29,446 bases of DNA from an uncultured Oscillospiraceae bacterium (GTDB taxonomy: Bacteria; Bacillota; Clostridia; Oscillospirales; Oscillospiraceae): NCBI GenBank assembly GCA_900763995.1, contig CAAFMK010000053.1, positions 1-29,446 on the forward strand. Reading direction: 5' to 3'. Each line of letters begins with the position of its first letter. Position 1 is the stretch's first letter. Below, piece by piece: positions 15,857-24,669 of this stretch. Under the pieces are notes generated by a model. That model had not been told where the DNA came from. It did not search any database and was given only the letters and a program-made list of their open reading frames with translations. Both the position numbers and the translations under genes were made by a program.

Positions 15857-16858
15857 TTACATCCAGACCTCGTCCTGCTCAGAGCGCTTGGCCCGGCTCA
15901 TCAGGTCGGTGATGACTGTGTGAACATCCCGGCCCTCATAGAGCACCTCATAGGCGGCCTGAGCAATGGGCATCTCCACCCCCACCTTCTGGGCCAGTGT
16001 GCGGGCGTTGGCAGCGGCGTAGTAGCCCTCTACCACAGCACCCACCTCCTGAATGGCCTCCTGTATCCCCTTGCCCTGACCGATGAGGATACCGCATCGG
16101 CGGTTGCGGGAGTGCATGGAGCAGCCGGTGACGATCAGGTCACCCACTCCGGCCAGACCGGTGAAGGTCTCCCGCCTGCCCCCCAGTGCCACGCCCAGAC
16201 GGGCCATCTCGGCCAGTCCACGGGTCATGAGCAGGGCCTTGGTGTTGTCCCCACAGCCCATGCCGTCACAGCACCCGGCACAAAGGGCAATGATATTTTT
16301 CAAAGCGGCGCAGATCTCAGTGCCAACCTTGTCGTTGCTGGTGTACACCCGGAACCGGGGGTTCATAAAGGTATCCTGTACGATCTGGGCGGTTTTCAGG
16401 TCGTCCGCCGCTGCCACCACACCAGTGGGAATGCATCGTCCCACCTCCTCAGCGTGGGAGGGGCCGGAGAGAACGACCACGGGGCAGTGTCCATCCACCT
16501 CCTCCTCAATGACCTGACTCAGGCGCAGGGAGCTGTCCTTCTCAATGCCCTTGGACACAGAGACCAGAATGGTGCCGGGGTCGGCCAGCTTTTTGAGCTG
16601 GGCGGCGGTGGCACGAACGGCAAAGGAGGGGGTGGCGATGACCACCAGACCACAGCCCTTGACACAGCTCATATCTGTGGTGAACTTCATTCCATCAGGA
16701 AGGGTGATTCCTTTGAGAAGGGGATTTTCATGGGTGCTTTGAAGCAGCTTGGACTCCTCCTCGTGGTAGGACCACAGGGTGACATCATTTCCGTTTTCCA
16801 ACAGAAGCATGGCCAGAGCAGTACCCCAGGCCCCGCTTCCCAATACAGTGATCTTCAT
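15857..16858 (-). CDS. gpsA: NAD(P)-dependent glycerol-3-phosphate dehydrogenase
   Basis: GpsA reduces dihydroxyacetone phosphate to sn-glycerol-3-phosphate, the backbone of phospholipids. The dinucleotide-binding motif GSGAWGTA is at residues 7-14. The catalytic Lys is K187 in GTEICAALKNI, and K104 lies in VSKGIE. Length (333) is normal. AAGGAGG lies seven to eight bases before the ATG. It follows plsY, the enzyme that uses its product, by 21 bases, so the two steps are probably co-expressed. Confidence 0.97.
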   Translation of the reverse strand: MKITVLGSGAWGTALAMLLLENGNDVTLWSYHEEESKLLQSTHENPLLKGITLPDGMKFTTDMSCVKGCGLVVIATPSFAVRATAAQLKKLADPGTILVSVSKGIEKDSSLRLSQVIEEEVDGHCPVVVLSGPSHAEEVGRCIPTGVVAAADDLKTAQIVQDTFMNPRFRVYTSNDKVGTEICAALKNIIALCAGCCDGMGCGDNTKALLMTRGLAEMARLGVALGGRRETFTGLAGVGDLIVTGCSMHSRNRRCGILIGQGKGIQEAIQEVGAVVEGYYAAANARTLAQKVGVEMPIAQAAYEVLYEGRDVHTVITDLMSRAKRSEQDEVWM

Positions 16859-16879
16859 GGCGGTTACCTCCTTGAACGG

Positions 16880-17551
16880 TTATTTATTTTTGTGCAGCTG
16901 GAATTTGCTCTCTGTCCCGGTGAGCAGCCGGCGGATATTTCCGCGGTGCATAAACAAAATCAGGCCGCCGATGGCTGTGGACAGCAGGGTGATGGCTGCA
17001 TTTTGAAAGACGAACCAGGTGACAAAGGGGAAGGATGCCCCGGCCCAGCAGGAGCCAAGGGATACATAGCGGGTGAGGACAGCCAGGATCAAAAAGCCGC
17101 CCCACACCACAAGGGCCACCCGCCAGTCGATCATAATGGCGATGGTGCCCCCGGACAAAATGCCCTTGCCTCCCTTGAAGTGGAACATACAGGGGAACAT
17201 ATGCCCCAGCAGACAAAACAGTCCGCCCCAGTATTGAAAGAGAACCCTGACCGTGCCAAGTTCAGAGAGCAGCCCATCGGGTAGCAGGCTCACATCCAGC
17301 GTTCCTCCCAGCCACACAGATCCCCAGAGGGCGACAATGGCTTTGAGCACATCGGTAAGGATCACACACAGGGTCAGCGGCCCGCCGAAGGTGCGGTGGA
17401 AGTTGGTCAGTCCGGCGTTTCCACTGCCGTGGTTGCGCACATCGTTGCGCAGAATATACTTGGATACAATGACCGCCCCGTTGAAGCAGCCACAAAAGTA
17501 CGCCAGAACAGCCGAGAGAAGAAAGGGGAGAAATCCATGGATCAGATCCAC
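16880..17551 (-). CDS. plsY: Glycerol-3-phosphate acyltransferase PlsY
   Basis: This 223-residue membrane enzyme transfers acyl groups from acyl-phosphate to glycerol-3-phosphate, the first step of phosphatidic acid synthesis. PlsY motifs are present: RNHGSGNAGLTN near residue 39-50, FKGGKG near 125-130, and the C-terminal HRGNIRRLLTG. Five to seven hydrophobic spans are visible. The start is GTG 17551, with AAGGAGG (17559-17565) seven bases upstream and lying inside the end of der; only two bases separate the der stop from this start, so translation is probably coupled. Confidence 0.95.
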   Translation of the reverse strand: MDLIHGFLPFLLSAVLAYFCGCFNGAVIVSKYILRNDVRNHGSGNAGLTNFHRTFGGPLTLCVILTDVLKAIVALWGSVWLGGTLDVSLLPDGLLSELGTVRVLFQYWGGLFCLLGHMFPCMFHFKGGKGILSGGTIAIMIDWRVALVVWGGFLILAVLTRYVSLGSCWAGASFPFVTWFVFQNAAITLLSTAIGGLILFMHRGNIRRLLTGTESKFQLHKNK

Positions 17552-17553
17552 CG

Positions 17554-18879
17554 TTATCCCTCCTTGTCACTCTTTTGACGAACGGTGAGCCGGACTGGGG
17601 TACCCTCCAGACCGAAGGTGGCCCGGACCTGGTTTTCCAGATACCGCTGATAGGAGAAGTGGAACAGTCGGGCGTCATTGCAGAAGCACACAAAGTGGGG
17701 GGGACGGACACCCACCTGGGTCATATAGTAGATTTTCAGGCGGCGGCCCTTGTCCGTGGGGGGCTGTACCCGGGCGGTGGCATCGGCCAGAATGGAGTTG
17801 AGCATTCCGGTGGAGATCCGGGTGGCGGCCTGATTGTTCACATAGTTGATCAGCTCAAACAGGCGGTCTACACGCTGACCGGTCAGGGCAGAGATAAAGA
17901 CGATGGGGGCGTAGGTCATATAGCTCAGATCCCGCATCACATCCTGACGCATTTTGTCCATGGTCTTGCCATCTTTTTCAATGGCATCCCACTTATTGAC
18001 CACAATGATACAGGACTTGCCCGCCTCGTGGGCCAGACCGGCCACCTTGGTATCCTGCTCAGTGACCCCTTCCTGGGCATCGATCATAATCAGGCAAACA
18101 TCACACCGCTCAATAGCCATGGTGGAGCGCAGGACAGAGAATTTTTCAATGCGGTCATCTACCTTGGATTTTTTCCGCATTCCAGCGGTATCAATAAACA
18201 GGTATTTTCCCTGTTTATTTTCAAAGTAGCTGTCTACAGCATCCCGGGTGGTGCCTGCAATGTTGGAGACGATGACCCGCTCCTGTCCCAGAATCCGATT
18301 GATGAGGGAGGACTTGCCCACATTGGGCTTGCCGATGACGGCCACCTTGATCACATCCTCGTCCTCATCTTCCTCCTCCTCAGGGGGGAAGAATTCAAAG
18401 CAGGCATCCAACAGGTCGCCAGTGCCGTGGCCATGGACAGCGGACACTGGGATGGGGTCGCCCAGACCCAGATTATAAAATTCATAGATGTCGGGATTTT
18501 CCCGCCCGGTCTGGTCGGCCTTGTTGACAGCCAGCACCACGGGCTTGCCGGAGCGCAGCAGCATATTGGCCACCTCCTGGTCAGAGGCGGTCATACCAGT
18601 TTTGATATCGCACACAAATACAATGACAGTGGCGGTGGCGATGGCGATCTCCGCCTGCTCCCGCATGAAGGACAAAATCTGGTTGTCGGTACCAGGCTCG
18701 ATACCGCCAGTGTCCACAATGTCAAAGATCCGGTTTCTCCACTCGCACTGGGCATACAGGCGGTCACGGGTGACACCGGGGGTGTCCTCCACAATGGACA
18801 GTCGCTGTCCGCACAGTTTATTAAAGAGCATGGACTTACCCACATTGGGGCGGCCCACAATAGCTACTAAGGGCTTCAT
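17554..18879 (-). CDS. der: Ribosome biogenesis GTPase Der (EngA)
   Basis: Der is an essential tandem-GTPase that acts in 50S ribosome assembly. Two complete G domains are visible: G1 GRPNVGKS (9-16) with DTPGVTRD (32-39) and NKAD (119-122), and a second G1 GKPNVGKS (183-190) with an IAGTTRDA switch and NKWD. An acidic linker (EEEEDEDED, about 167-175) joins them. The C-terminal KH-like domain follows. The length of 441 is standard. It lies 18 bases after the DUF512 gene and 2 bases before plsY. Confidence 0.98.
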   Translation of the reverse strand: MKPLVAIVGRPNVGKSMLFNKLCGQRLSIVEDTPGVTRDRLYAQCEWRNRIFDIVDTGGIEPGTDNQILSFMREQAEIAIATATVIVFVCDIKTGMTASDQEVANMLLRSGKPVVLAVNKADQTGRENPDIYEFYNLGLGDPIPVSAVHGHGTGDLLDACFEFFPPEEEEDEDEDVIKVAVIGKPNVGKSSLINRILGQERVIVSNIAGTTRDAVDSYFENKQGKYLFIDTAGMRKKSKVDDRIEKFSVLRSTMAIERCDVCLIMIDAQEGVTEQDTKVAGLAHEAGKSCIIVVNKWDAIEKDGKTMDKMRQDVMRDLSYMTYAPIVFISALTGQRVDRLFELINYVNNQAATRISTGMLNSILADATARVQPPTDKGRRLKIYYMTQVGVRPPHFVCFCNDARLFHFSYQRYLENQVRATFGLEGTPVRLTVRQKSDKEG

Positions 18880-18897
18880 AATATCATAACCTTTCTG

Positions 18898-20271
18898 TCA
18901 GCTGGGATTATAGCGGTAGTATTCGTCCTGAGGGGGGAGTGCGTAGCCGGGGAGTTCCACATTCAGTCCGAGGATGGTATCGGCCAGATCAAAGCCGCTG
19001 TCAGCCTCTACCGGGGTGATGGGGACACCCAGTGCGGCCTGCACCTCGTCCAATGTGATGTCATCCAGAAAGACATTTTCACCGGTGCGAAGCATATTAG
19101 AGGGGATGAGCAGCCGCTCTCCCAGCGCCTGACCCTTCAGCTGCCCGATCAGATCCTGCCCGGTGATTAGGCCGGATACCGTGATGGTCTCACCGAAGAA
19201 TTTATTTTTGATGGCATAGACCTTGCCGCGGATCTTGGGACACTGCTCCATGGCCATATCCACGATCTGCTGGAGGAAGGGGGCGGCAGAGACGCCGGTG
19301 GCAATGGCGAAGGGGGGAGCCTCCTGCTCTGGGTCGGCATCTTCAAGGGCCATATCGGCCTGACTGACCAGCAGACGCAGCATACCAACGCCGTTCTCCA
19401 ACTGCGTCATATCCTCGTAGTAGCTCTTTTCAGGGAGAGGACGGTGGGCCAGCAGATAAAACTCGTCTGAACACCACGCAAGGGAGGTGCCCCGCTCTTG
19501 AAGGGACTGGGTGCCAAAGGCCTCCACCAGATCGATCACAGCATTGGCTTCATCCTGTGTGTACGGCCGCAGAGGATAGAGGCCGTCCCGGAATTTGGTA
19601 ACGCCCACCGGGACGATGGCTACACTGTTGACACTGGGGTACATTTTGGCCAGGTCATTCAGGGTTTTGGTCAGCACCGGCCCGTCGTTGATATTGGGAC
19701 AGGCGACGATCTGGCAGTTCATGGTGATATTGTGCTGGGCAAAGCGCTCCATAATGTCAATCCCCACACCTGCCCGCTTGCTTTTGAGCATCTCAGTCCG
19801 TAAGTCCCGGTCAGTGGTGTGGACAGAGACATTGATGGGAGAGATACGCAGATCAATGATCCGTTGCACCTCCCGGGGGGAGAGGTTGGTCAGGGTGAGA
19901 TAGTTGCCCATCAAAAAGGAGAGCCGGGCGTCATCATCCTTAAAATAGAGGGAGGGGCGCATCCCGGGCGGCATCTGATCCACAAAGCAGAAGATACAGT
20001 TGTTGGCACAGGGGCGGGGGCGATCCATCAGATAGGTCTCAAACTCCAGCCCCAGATCCTGCCCCTCAGCCTTGCGCAGATGGAGGGTGCGGCTGGAGCC
20101 GTCCGGCCCCTGCAAGGTCAGTTCCAGCCGTGGATCATAGCTGTAAAATTTATAGTCCAGTACATCCACGATAGTATGACCATTGATATGTGTCAGCGTC
20201 TCCCCCACCAGAACACCCGCTCGGTGGGCTGGACTTCTGGGGTCTACCGTTTTTATGGCGGTCATGCTCAT
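18898..20271 (-). CDS. DUF512 radical-SAM-like protein with PDZ domain
   Basis: This 457-residue protein begins with a PDZ-like domain (about 4-65; SPAHRAGVLVGETLTHINGH is diagnostic). A radical-SAM-type cysteine cluster follows, C88-x3-C92-x2-C95 in PCANNCIFC. The C-terminal half, with NKFFGETITVSGLITG and a late DDITLDE segment, corresponds to DUF512. The family is conserved beside der in Clostridia; its substrate is unknown. ATG 20271 was chosen because the doubled GAGGTGAGGT (20277-20286) lies five bases upstream; the open frame extends 21 codons further, to a less likely start at 20334 overlapping the promoter. It heads the operon that continues into der, plsY, gpsA, the AlaX-like gene and tmk. 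Confidence 0.9.
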   Translation of the reverse strand: MSMTAIKTVDPRSPAHRAGVLVGETLTHINGHTIVDVLDYKFYSYDPRLELTLQGPDGSSRTLHLRKAEGQDLGLEFETYLMDRPRPCANNCIFCFVDQMPPGMRPSLYFKDDDARLSFLMGNYLTLTNLSPREVQRIIDLRISPINVSVHTTDRDLRTEMLKSKRAGVGIDIMERFAQHNITMNCQIVACPNINDGPVLTKTLNDLAKMYPSVNSVAIVPVGVTKFRDGLYPLRPYTQDEANAVIDLVEAFGTQSLQERGTSLAWCSDEFYLLAHRPLPEKSYYEDMTQLENGVGMLRLLVSQADMALEDADPEQEAPPFAIATGVSAAPFLQQIVDMAMEQCPKIRGKVYAIKNKFFGETITVSGLITGQDLIGQLKGQALGERLLIPSNMLRTGENVFLDDITLDEVQAALGVPITPVEADSGFDLADTILGLNVELPGYALPPQDEYYRYNPS

Positions 20272-20305
20272 GGGTGACCTCACCTCTCTTGATCCAGATT
20301 CGATT

Positions 20306-20334
20306 ATTGTACAATAGCTTTTGGGATATTGCAA
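20306..20334 (-). promoter_or_regulatory. Promoter of the DUF512-der-plsY-gpsA operon
   Basis: On the minus strand TTGCAA (20329-20334) and TACAAT (20306-20311) are spaced by exactly 17 bases. The predicted start is near 20299, about 28 bases before the chosen ATG. This also argues against a start at 20334. No terminator is visible between it and cinA. Confidence 0.78.
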
Positions 20335-20355
20335 GTAGAGTGGGGCGCAGCCCGA

Positions 20356-21615
20356 TCACCCCTCATAGGGCAGGCCGGCCAGATACCGCCGGGCCAGATC
20401 CAGAGCGTGGCTGGCCGTCTGAGTGCGCAGCCGCTCCCGCATGGGTCGGTTGCCCAGCTTCAGACTGCGGACATAGCTGCACTCCGGGGTGGCAATGGCC
20501 ACAAACATGGTGCCGACCTCGTTGTCCCGGTCATCTCTATCAGGCCCAGCCACGCCTGTGGAGGCCAGGCCGATGTCACAGCCCAGCTGTGCTCTGGCCC
20601 CCTGGGCCATGGCCAGTGCCACCTCCTGAGAGACTGCCCCCTTCTCCTCCAGCAGCTGCTGGGGTACCTTTAATACATTGGCTTTGATCTGGTTGGTGTA
20701 GGAGACGATGCCCCCCATAAAGACCTGGGATGCCCCAGCCAGATCGGTGATCCGTTTGGCGATGAGGCCGCCGGTACAGCTCTCCGCCGTGCCCAGAGTC
20801 AGCCCCTTCTCCTTAAGCCCCTCCAGCACCACAGCCTCCAAAGAGGGGACATCCACCCCGTAGACCTTGCTGCCAAAGAGCTCCTTTACCTGCTCCACAG
20901 TGGGCTGGAGCAGGGCCTGGGCCTCCTGCTGGGTGGGGGCTTTTGCGGTGACGCGCAGCTCACACTCCCCCTCCTTGGCGTAGGGGGCCAGGGTGGGATT
21001 TTCCATAGCGTTCATCTGGGATCGCAGCTCAGACTCCATCTGGGACTCTCCAATGCCAAACAGCCGAAGAGTGTGGGAGAGGATGACCCCCTCAGACAGC
21101 CCCAGCAGATAGGGTCTGGCCCGGTGCTGGAACATGGGGCGGCACTCGCTGGGGGGGCCGGGGAGCATGATGACATGGCAGCCCTCGGCCTCAAAGGCGC
21201 AGCCGGGGGCGGTGCCCCAGTCGTTGGTCAAAACGGTGCACCCCTCTGGCAGCATGGCCTGCTGAAGATTGTTTTCTGTCATGGTGCGCCCAGTGCGGGA
21301 AAAATAGCTGCGGATCAGCTGGGCTGACTCCTCGTGAAAAACCAGCTTTTTCCCAAAGGCCTCTGCCAGTATATTTTTGGTCAGATCATCACAGGTTGGG
21401 CCAAGACCGCCAGTGGTAATAATAATATCAGCCCGTAACTTTGCGGTCTCCACAGCCTGCTTTGCCCTTGCGGGGTTGTCCCCCACAACGGTGTGCCAAA
21501 AGACATTCAGGCCCAGCTCACTCAGACCCTGGGACAAGATTTGTGCATCTAAATTGACAATGTTGCCCAGCAGCAGCTCAGTGCCGACGGACAGGATCTC
21601 CACACGATGTGACAT
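20356..21615 (-). CDS. cinA: CinA-like competence/damage-inducible protein
   Basis: This 419-residue two-domain protein combines an N-terminal MoCF-like (COG1058) domain, seen in VGTELLLGNIVN, TTGGLGPTCDD and MLPGPPSE, with a C-terminal PncC-type NMN amidohydrolase domain with catalytic Ser in ESCTGGLIAKRITD and the later STGVAGPD motif. CinA recycles nicotinamide mononucleotide; in some bacteria it is linked to competence through recA. ATG 21615 has AAGGAGG (21623-21629) at seven bases; an upstream in-frame start at 21693 lies in the AT-rich promoter region and has no such site. It is followed after 21 bases by the promoter of the DUF512 operon. Confidence 0.95.
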   Translation of the reverse strand: MSHRVEILSVGTELLLGNIVNLDAQILSQGLSELGLNVFWHTVVGDNPARAKQAVETAKLRADIIITTGGLGPTCDDLTKNILAEAFGKKLVFHEESAQLIRSYFSRTGRTMTENNLQQAMLPEGCTVLTNDWGTAPGCAFEAEGCHVIMLPGPPSECRPMFQHRARPYLLGLSEGVILSHTLRLFGIGESQMESELRSQMNAMENPTLAPYAKEGECELRVTAKAPTQQEAQALLQPTVEQVKELFGSKVYGVDVPSLEAVVLEGLKEKGLTLGTAESCTGGLIAKRITDLAGASQVFMGGIVSYTNQIKANVLKVPQQLLEEKGAVSQEVALAMAQGARAQLGCDIGLASTGVAGPDRDDRDNEVGTMFVAIATPECSYVRSLKLGNRPMRERLRTQTASHALDLARRYLAGLPYEG

Positions 21616-21681
21616 AAAGGAACCTCCTTGGTTATGGATGCATCCCCTGGGTAAAGTCAGGAGACGATTATGGTACCGTCT

Positions 21682-21712
21682 ATTATAACACAACAGATGG
21701 TAATGTGTGTAA
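21682..21712 (-). promoter_or_regulatory. Candidate promoter of cinA
   Basis: A perfect TATAAT lies on the minus strand at 21682-21687. The best -35 is a poor TTACAC (21707-21712) at the long spacing of 19 bases, so the -10 is more convincing than the pair. Confidence 0.4.
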
Positions 21713-21925
21713 ATTATATCATAATCATAAAATGAAAGGGGATAAATCTCTGCCTTGGGTGGATTATCTCACATAAAGTGTAGGGGAAAGGGATAAATTC
21801 GGCACAATGCTGGAAAAATGGCTCCTGAGATGGGCATAGATAACAAGAACTCCAAAAAATAATTTTTTACCCACGATTTTTTAAGGGAATTTTGAATTAT
21901 ATGAGAGTTTTCGACCAATTTACAG

Positions 21926-21954
21926 TTGAAATTCTCTGGATTTTGGAATACAAT
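21926..21954 (+). promoter_or_regulatory. Promoter of trmL and the glycolytic genes
   Basis: TTGAAA (21926-21931) and TACAAT (21949-21954) are spaced by 17 bases. The predicted start is near 21961, about 23 bases before the trmL GTG. No further good promoter was seen before pgk, so the glycolytic genes may be read from here. Confidence 0.75.
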
Positions 21955-21983
21955 GGTACCCGCAAGAGCAAGGAGGGTCCTGC

Positions 21984-22472
21984 GTGCTGAATATCGTGTT
22001 AGTTGAACCGGAGATCCCAATGAACACTGGCAACATTGCCCGAACCTGCGCAGCCACCCGGAGCCGCCTGCATCTGATCAAGCCCCTTGGCTTTGACATC
22101 AGCGACAAAGCGGTTAAAAGAGCAGGGCTGGACTACTGGCCCATGGTGGATTTGCAGGTCTATGAGAACCTGGATCACTTCTTTGCCACTCACCCCCACC
22201 CCGACCTGTGGCTGGCAACCACAAAGGCCCCACAAGACTACACACAGGCGAAGTTCCAGCCCGACTGCTGGCTGATGTTTGGAAAGGAGACGGCGGGACT
22301 GCCGGAATCCTTGCGCCAGAAGTACTATGAGCGGTGTATCCGGATCCCCATGAGAGGGGATGCCCGCAGCCTGAATCTAGCAAACTCAGTGGCGGTCTTG
22401 ACCTATGAGGCCCTGCGGCAGCAGGGCTTTCCGGAGCTGGATGGAACAGGGGAGATGGCACAGGACAAGTGA
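21984..22472 (+). CDS. trmL: tRNA (cytidine(34)-2'-O)-methyltransferase TrmL
   Basis: This 162-residue SPOUT-class methyltransferase should 2'-O-methylate the wobble nucleotide of leucine tRNAs. The trefoil-knot motifs are clear: motif 1 NTGNIARTCAATRS, motif 2 FGKETAGLP and motif 3 IPMRGDARSLNLANSVA. Length is normal for TrmL. The start is GTG 21984; AGGAGG (21971-21976) is seven bases upstream. It lies 46 bases before pgk and shares its promoter, an association with no evident functional link. Confidence 0.94.
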   Translation: MLNIVLVEPEIPMNTGNIARTCAATRSRLHLIKPLGFDISDKAVKRAGLDYWPMVDLQVYENLDHFFATHPHPDLWLATTKAPQDYTQAKFQPDCWLMFGKETAGLPESLRQKYYERCIRIPMRGDARSLNLANSVAVLTYEALRQQGFPELDGTGEMAQDK

Positions 22473-22518
22473 GTTCCCATTTTCTGCATATTTTGTAACG
22501 GAGAAAGGAGCAAATGAC

Positions 22519-23715
22519 ATGAATTACAACAAAAAGACAGTTAAGGACATTGATCTTAAAGGGAAAAAAGTTCTGCTGCGCTGTGACTTTAATGTGCCTA
22601 TGGCCAAGGATGGAAGCGGCGTGATTACAGATGACAAGCGTATCCGCGCTGCCCTGCCCACCATCCAGTATCTGCTGGATCAGGGGGCTGCTATCATCGC
22701 CTGCTCCCACATGGGCAAGCCCAAGGGCGAGGTAAAGCCTGAGCTGTCTCTGAAGCCGGTGTCTGCCCGTCTGAGCGATCTGCTGGGCAAGGATGTCATT
22801 ATGGCTGAGGATGTGGTCGGCCCAGACGCACAGCAGAAGGCCGCTGCCCTGAAGCCTGGTCAGATCATGCTGCTGGAGAACACCCGCTTTGAGCCCGGTG
22901 AGACCAAGAATGACCCCACCCTGGCCAAGGCTATGGCGGATATGGCCGATGTCTATGTGTCTGATGCCTTTGGCGCTGTCCACCGTGCCCACGCCTCCAC
23001 CGTCGGTGTGGCGGAGTACCTGCCCGCTGTGTCCGGCCTTTTGATCGAGAAGGAGCTGGATGTCATCGGCGGTGCCTTGGCCAACCCCAAGCGTCCTCTG
23101 GTGGCCATTCTGGGCGGCAGCAAGGTCTCCTCCAAAATTGGTGTGATCAACAACCTGCTTGAGATCGCCGATACCATTATCATCGGCGGCGGTATGTCCT
23201 ACACCTTCTCCGCTGCTGAGGGGGGCAAGGTCGGCAAGTCCCTTCTGGAGGAGGACTGGATGGACTACGCCAAGGATATGGTGAAAAAGGCCAAGGAGAA
23301 GGGCGTGAAGCTCCTGCTCCCTGTGGATACCGTGTGTGCAGATGACTTTGCCCCCAACGCCAACAGCCAGGTGGTAAAGTCCGGAGAGATTCCCGACAAC
23401 TGGGTGGGGCTGGATATTGGCCCGGAGACAGTCAAGCTCTACTGTGAGGCCGTGGCCGGTGCAGGTACCGTGATCTGGAACGGCCCTATGGGCGTATTTG
23501 AGTTCCCTGCCTTTGCCAAGGGTACAAAGGCCGTAGCTGAGGCTTTGTCCAAGACCAATGCCATCACCATCATTGGCGGTGGTGACTCCGCAGCTGCGGT
23601 ACAGCAGCTGGGCTATGCGGATAAGATGAGCCATATCAGCACAGGGGGCGGTGCTTCCCTGGAGTTTATGGAAGGAAAAGAGTTGCCTGGAGTGGCCTGC
23701 CTGCTGGATAAATAA
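22519..23715 (+). CDS. pgk: Phosphoglycerate kinase
   Basis: This enzyme converts 1,3-bisphosphoglycerate and ADP to 3-phosphoglycerate and ATP. The N-terminal signature RCDFNVP is at residues 21-27; LENTRF, GGSKVSSKIGV and the nucleotide-binding GGGDSAAAVQQLG motifs are intact. The length of 398 is standard. ATG 22519 has AAAGGAG (22504-22510) at eight bases; the reading frame is open further upstream into trmL but without a better start. It begins the order pgk-tpiA-gpmI-eno. GapA, often first in such operons, is absent from this run. Confidence 0.98.
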   Translation: MNYNKKTVKDIDLKGKKVLLRCDFNVPMAKDGSGVITDDKRIRAALPTIQYLLDQGAAIIACSHMGKPKGEVKPELSLKPVSARLSDLLGKDVIMAEDVVGPDAQQKAAALKPGQIMLLENTRFEPGETKNDPTLAKAMADMADVYVSDAFGAVHRAHASTVGVAEYLPAVSGLLIEKELDVIGGALANPKRPLVAILGGSKVSSKIGVINNLLEIADTIIIGGGMSYTFSAAEGGKVGKSLLEEDWMDYAKDMVKKAKEKGVKLLLPVDTVCADDFAPNANSQVVKSGEIPDNWVGLDIGPETVKLYCEAVAGAGTVIWNGPMGVFEFPAFAKGTKAVAEALSKTNAITIIGGGDSAAAVQQLGYADKMSHISTGGGASLEFMEGKELPGVACLLDK

Positions 23716-23804
23716 GCAACTATGTGCAGGGCGGGCCAGATCTGAGCAGTGTAGCGGCTGTATGCCCCACAGGTTCCTGCCACAAATAGAAAGGATTGAG
23801 AACA

Positions 23805-24578
23805 ATGAATCGTCGTTATCGTAAGACTATCATCGCTGGCAACTGGAAAATGAACAACACCCTTTCCCAGACCAAGGCATTTGCAGAGGAGATCAAGCCT
23901 ATCATACCCAAGGGAAAGTGGTGCAATGTGGTGCTGTGTGTTCCCGCCACTAATATCCAGGCTGCAGTTCGTCTGTTTAAGGACTGCCACATCGCCATCG
24001 GTGCTGAGACCTGCCACTATGAGGATCACGGTGCCTTTACTGGCGAGATCACAGCGGCTATGATCAAGGAGGCCGGTGCCAAGTATGTCATCATCGGCCA
24101 CTCTGAGCGCCGTCAGTACTACAATGAGACTGATTTCACTGTAAATAAGAAGGTTCATGCCGCCATTGAGGCCGGCCTCATTCCCATTGTCTGTGTAGGC
24201 GAGAGCCTGGAGCAGCGGGAGCTGGGTGTCACCATGGAGCTCATCGCCTATCAGGTCAAGTGTGCTCTGGCTGGTGTGACCCCTGAGAAGGTACGCCACA
24301 TCATCATCGCCTATGAGCCGCTGTGGGCCATTGGCACTGGCAAGACTGCCACTGCAGAGCAGGCCGGCGAGGTCTGCCAGGCCATCCGTACTGTGATCCG
24401 CAAGCAGTATGGTGCCCATGTTGCCCGCTCTGTCACCATCCAGTACGGTGGCTCCATGAACGCCAAGAACGCCTCTGAGCTGCTGGCCCAGCCCGATGTG
24501 GACGGCGGCCTGATCGGCGGTGCCAGCCTGAAGCCCGCCGACTTTGTGGAGATCATCAACGCGGCCAATCAGGAGTAA
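23805..24578 (+). CDS. tpiA: Triosephosphate isomerase
   Basis: TpiA interconverts dihydroxyacetone phosphate and glyceraldehyde-3-phosphate. Catalytic residues are present: K15 in NWKMN, His in IGHSERR and Glu in AYEPLWAIGTG; the phosphate-binding YGGSMN is also visible. The length of 257 is normal. ATG 23805 has AAAGGA (23790-23795) at nine bases; the in-frame TTG at 23796 abuts that site. It follows pgk after an 89-base gap and precedes gpmI by 91 bases. Confidence 0.98.
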   Translation: MNRRYRKTIIAGNWKMNNTLSQTKAFAEEIKPIIPKGKWCNVVLCVPATNIQAAVRLFKDCHIAIGAETCHYEDHGAFTGEITAAMIKEAGAKYVIIGHSERRQYYNETDFTVNKKVHAAIEAGLIPIVCVGESLEQRELGVTMELIAYQVKCALAGVTPEKVRHIIIAYEPLWAIGTGKTATAEQAGEVCQAIRTVIRKQYGAHVARSVTIQYGGSMNAKNASELLAQPDVDGGLIGGASLKPADFVEIINAANQE

Positions 24579-24598
24579 GGGTTTGGCCTGACTGGCTG

Positions 24599-24618
24599 CG
24601 CCATTGTGTTGTATGGCG
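24599..24618 (+). other. Intergenic hairpin, tpiA-gpmI
   Basis: CGCCAT (24599-24604) and ATGGCG (24613-24618) form a perfect 6-bp stem around an 8-base loop in the gap between tpiA and gpmI. There is no T-tract, so it may be an mRNA processing or stability element. Confidence 0.35.
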
Positions 24619-24669
24619 AATTTTCAGGCGGGGCCGAAGGGCTCCCGCTGTAGGCAAGAAAGGGTTTTT

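Larger units (their letters stand above)
21616..21983. other. AT-rich divergent intergenic region
   Basis: This 368-base gap separates the divergent cinA and trmL genes. It is clearly more AT-rich than the flanking genes. It holds the candidate cinA promoter and the trmL promoter. Between them (about 21720-21920) I see only AT-rich runs, such as an AAAAAATAATTTTTT stretch at 21854-21868. No gene or recognisable RNA was found. Confidence 0.6.

Noticed and set aside
15001..18870. Several long plus-strand open frames opposite alaX, gpsA, plsY and der
   Set aside because: All overlap strongly supported minus-strand genes. Their composition is typical of antisense frames in GC-rich coding DNA.
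21854..21868. Perfect 7-1-7 palindrome AAAAAATAATTTTTT between cinA and trmL
   Set aside because: It is a low-complexity A/T run, likely to be palindromic by chance, and lacks the core of a Fur-type site.
22114..23805. 563-codon antisense frame across trmL and pgk
   Set aside because: It covers two certain genes in reverse and shows no domain or translation signal.
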